Source: Sporosarcina ureae (lineage in GTDB: Bacteria; Bacillota; Bacilli; Bacillales_A; Planococcaceae). Taken from it: a DNA stretch of 56,590 nucleotides. Below the pieces are notes generated by a model. That model worked only from the letters and a program-made list of their open reading frames with translations. It did no database searches and was not told the DNA's origin. The translations under genes were made by a program, and so were the position numbers. How positions within the stretch are numbered: position 1 is the first letter of the stretch; each line of letters opens with the position of its first letter. The stretch is taken from the NCBI RefSeq assembly GCF_029267015.1, contig NZ_JARIEA010000051.1, forward strand, positions 1-56,590. Direction: 5' to 3'. This document shows, piece after piece, positions 55,928 to 56,590 of the stretch.

Positions 55928-56539
55928 GTGGCTAAAACGAAAAAGAAAAAAGAGGTTAAAGACTCTGTCGAAGTATCAGAAAAAAAGTCGATTGGCTTTT
56001 TTCAGATTTTACTCGCATGGATCATCATTCCTCTCATGTTCACAACGGCTGTTGTCTTAATAATAGCTAAAGTAGCAGATGTCAACGTTTTCGATCAGGC
56101 GAAAGAATGGACAGCAAAAGTCCCGTTTTTGGAACAAAAAGTACCTGATGAAAAAGTCGAAGGAGATCTAATATTAGAAGAACGTGTAATTTCTCTACAA
56201 GCAGAAATTCAAGAAAAAGAAGCGCAATTATTTGAAGTGCAAGACGAGCTTACTCAAGTGAAAGACTCTAATGAAACACTTGTAATCGAAAAAGAAAAAC
56301 TGAATGAAGAGATCGAGAAGCTAAAACTAGAACAAAGTGAATCCAAACGTGATTTCAAAGAAATTGTTACGACATATGAGCAAATGTCGGCCAAATCATC
56401 AGCTCCTGTCATTACCAAAATGGGTGATGCAGAAGCCATTCAGATATTATCTAGTCTAAAGCCCGCTACACTAGCTGCTATACTAGAGAAAATGTCCCCT
56501 GAAGAGGCCGCTAAATATACTTCTATGCTTACAAAGTAG
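55928..56539 (+). CDS. ylxF: YlxF/MotE-like membrane protein with C-terminal MgtE-N-type domain
   Basis: The 203-aa protein has a basic N-terminus (KTKKKKEVKD), one transmembrane helix (about 24-47), a coiled coil (about 80-150) and a C-terminal module AIQILSSLKPATLAAILEKM with SPEEAAKYTSML, as in the MgtE N-domain and MotE proteins. The start is GTG 55928. It lies between fliJ and the presumed fliK; a role in flagellar assembly is inferred from this position. Confidence 0.85.
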   Translation: MAKTKKKKEVKDSVEVSEKKSIGFFQILLAWIIIPLMFTTAVVLIIAKVADVNVFDQAKEWTAKVPFLEQKVPDEKVEGDLILEERVISLQAEIQEKEAQLFEVQDELTQVKDSNETLVIEKEKLNEEIEKLKLEQSESKRDFKEIVTTYEQMSAKSSAPVITKMGDAEAIQILSSLKPATLAAILEKMSPEEAAKYTSMLTK

Positions 56540-56567
56540 TATAATAGTAATTGAGGGAGGTGAAAAA

Positions 56568-56590
56568 GTGAACTTAGGACTATTAATGGG
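56568..56590 (+). CDS. start of the next gene, probably fliK (cut by window edge)
   Basis: GTG 56568 follows GGGAGGTG (56555-56562) and encodes MNLGLLMG before the window ends. Gene order in Bacillales predicts fliK here. The sequence itself is too short to tell. Confidence 0.5.

Overview
The window is about 56.6 kb of low-to-medium GC Firmicutes chromosome. Gene order matches the conserved Bacillales block that in Bacillus subtilis runs from yloA to the start of the fla/che operon. A clear spoVM gene (sporulation), the rplS-lepB-rbgA order, intergenic repeats of the Bacillaceae/Planococcaceae kind, and AGGAGG-type ribosome sites with many TTG/GTG starts suggest an endospore former of the Planococcaceae, such as Sporosarcina. 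The genus is an inference.

Layout: (a) 1-430: the 5' end of an IS4-family insertion sequence that appears to have inserted into an older intergenic repeat. (b) 431-2116, minus strand: rqcH. (c) 2397-14921, plus strand: gmk, rpoZ, coaBC, priA, def, fmt, rsmB, prpC, prkC, rsgA, rpe, thiN and a C-terminally extended spoVM. (d) 14947-15267: a tandem array of structured repeats between the convergent spoVM and rpmB. (e) 15671-24444: asp23-like yloU, fakA, recG, then the lipid block fapR-plsX-fabD-fabG with a recognisable FapR operator, acpP on its own promoter, and rnc. (f) 24447-32740: smc, ftsY, ylxM, ffh, rpsP, khpA, rimM, trmD. (g) 32741-35643: rplS with a structured leader, lepB, rbgA, rnhB. 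(h) 35640-38155: a FliK-like protein overlapping an FlhB C-domain-like protein, about 12 kb away from the flagellar operon. (i) 38290-44886: sucCD, dprA, topA, trmFO. (j) 45270-48972: xerC, hslV, hslU, codY. (k) 49491 to the end: the flagellar operon flgB, flgC, fliE, fliF, fliG, fliH, fliI, fliJ, ylxF, and the first codons of the next gene, probably fliK.

Most genes are core housekeeping functions: nucleotide and cofactor supply, initiator-Met-tRNA formylation and deformylation, ribosome and tRNA maturation, SRP-dependent secretion, fatty acid and phospholipid synthesis with its regulator, chromosome segregation and recombination, and motility. Many pairs overlap by ATGA or TTGA, which implies translational coupling. 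Hairpin-plus-T-run terminators divide the block into about a dozen transcription units. Compared with the B. subtilis order, yloB-yloC-remA (before gmk), sdaAB-sdaAA (before recG) and ylqD (before rimM) are absent here.

The least ordinary parts are the lone FliK-like/FlhB-C-like pair with an internal tandem duplication, the extended SpoVM, the structured repeat array, and the IS end whose upstream hairpin covers part of the transposase ribosome site. No CRISPR array, prophage, rRNA or tRNA gene was seen.
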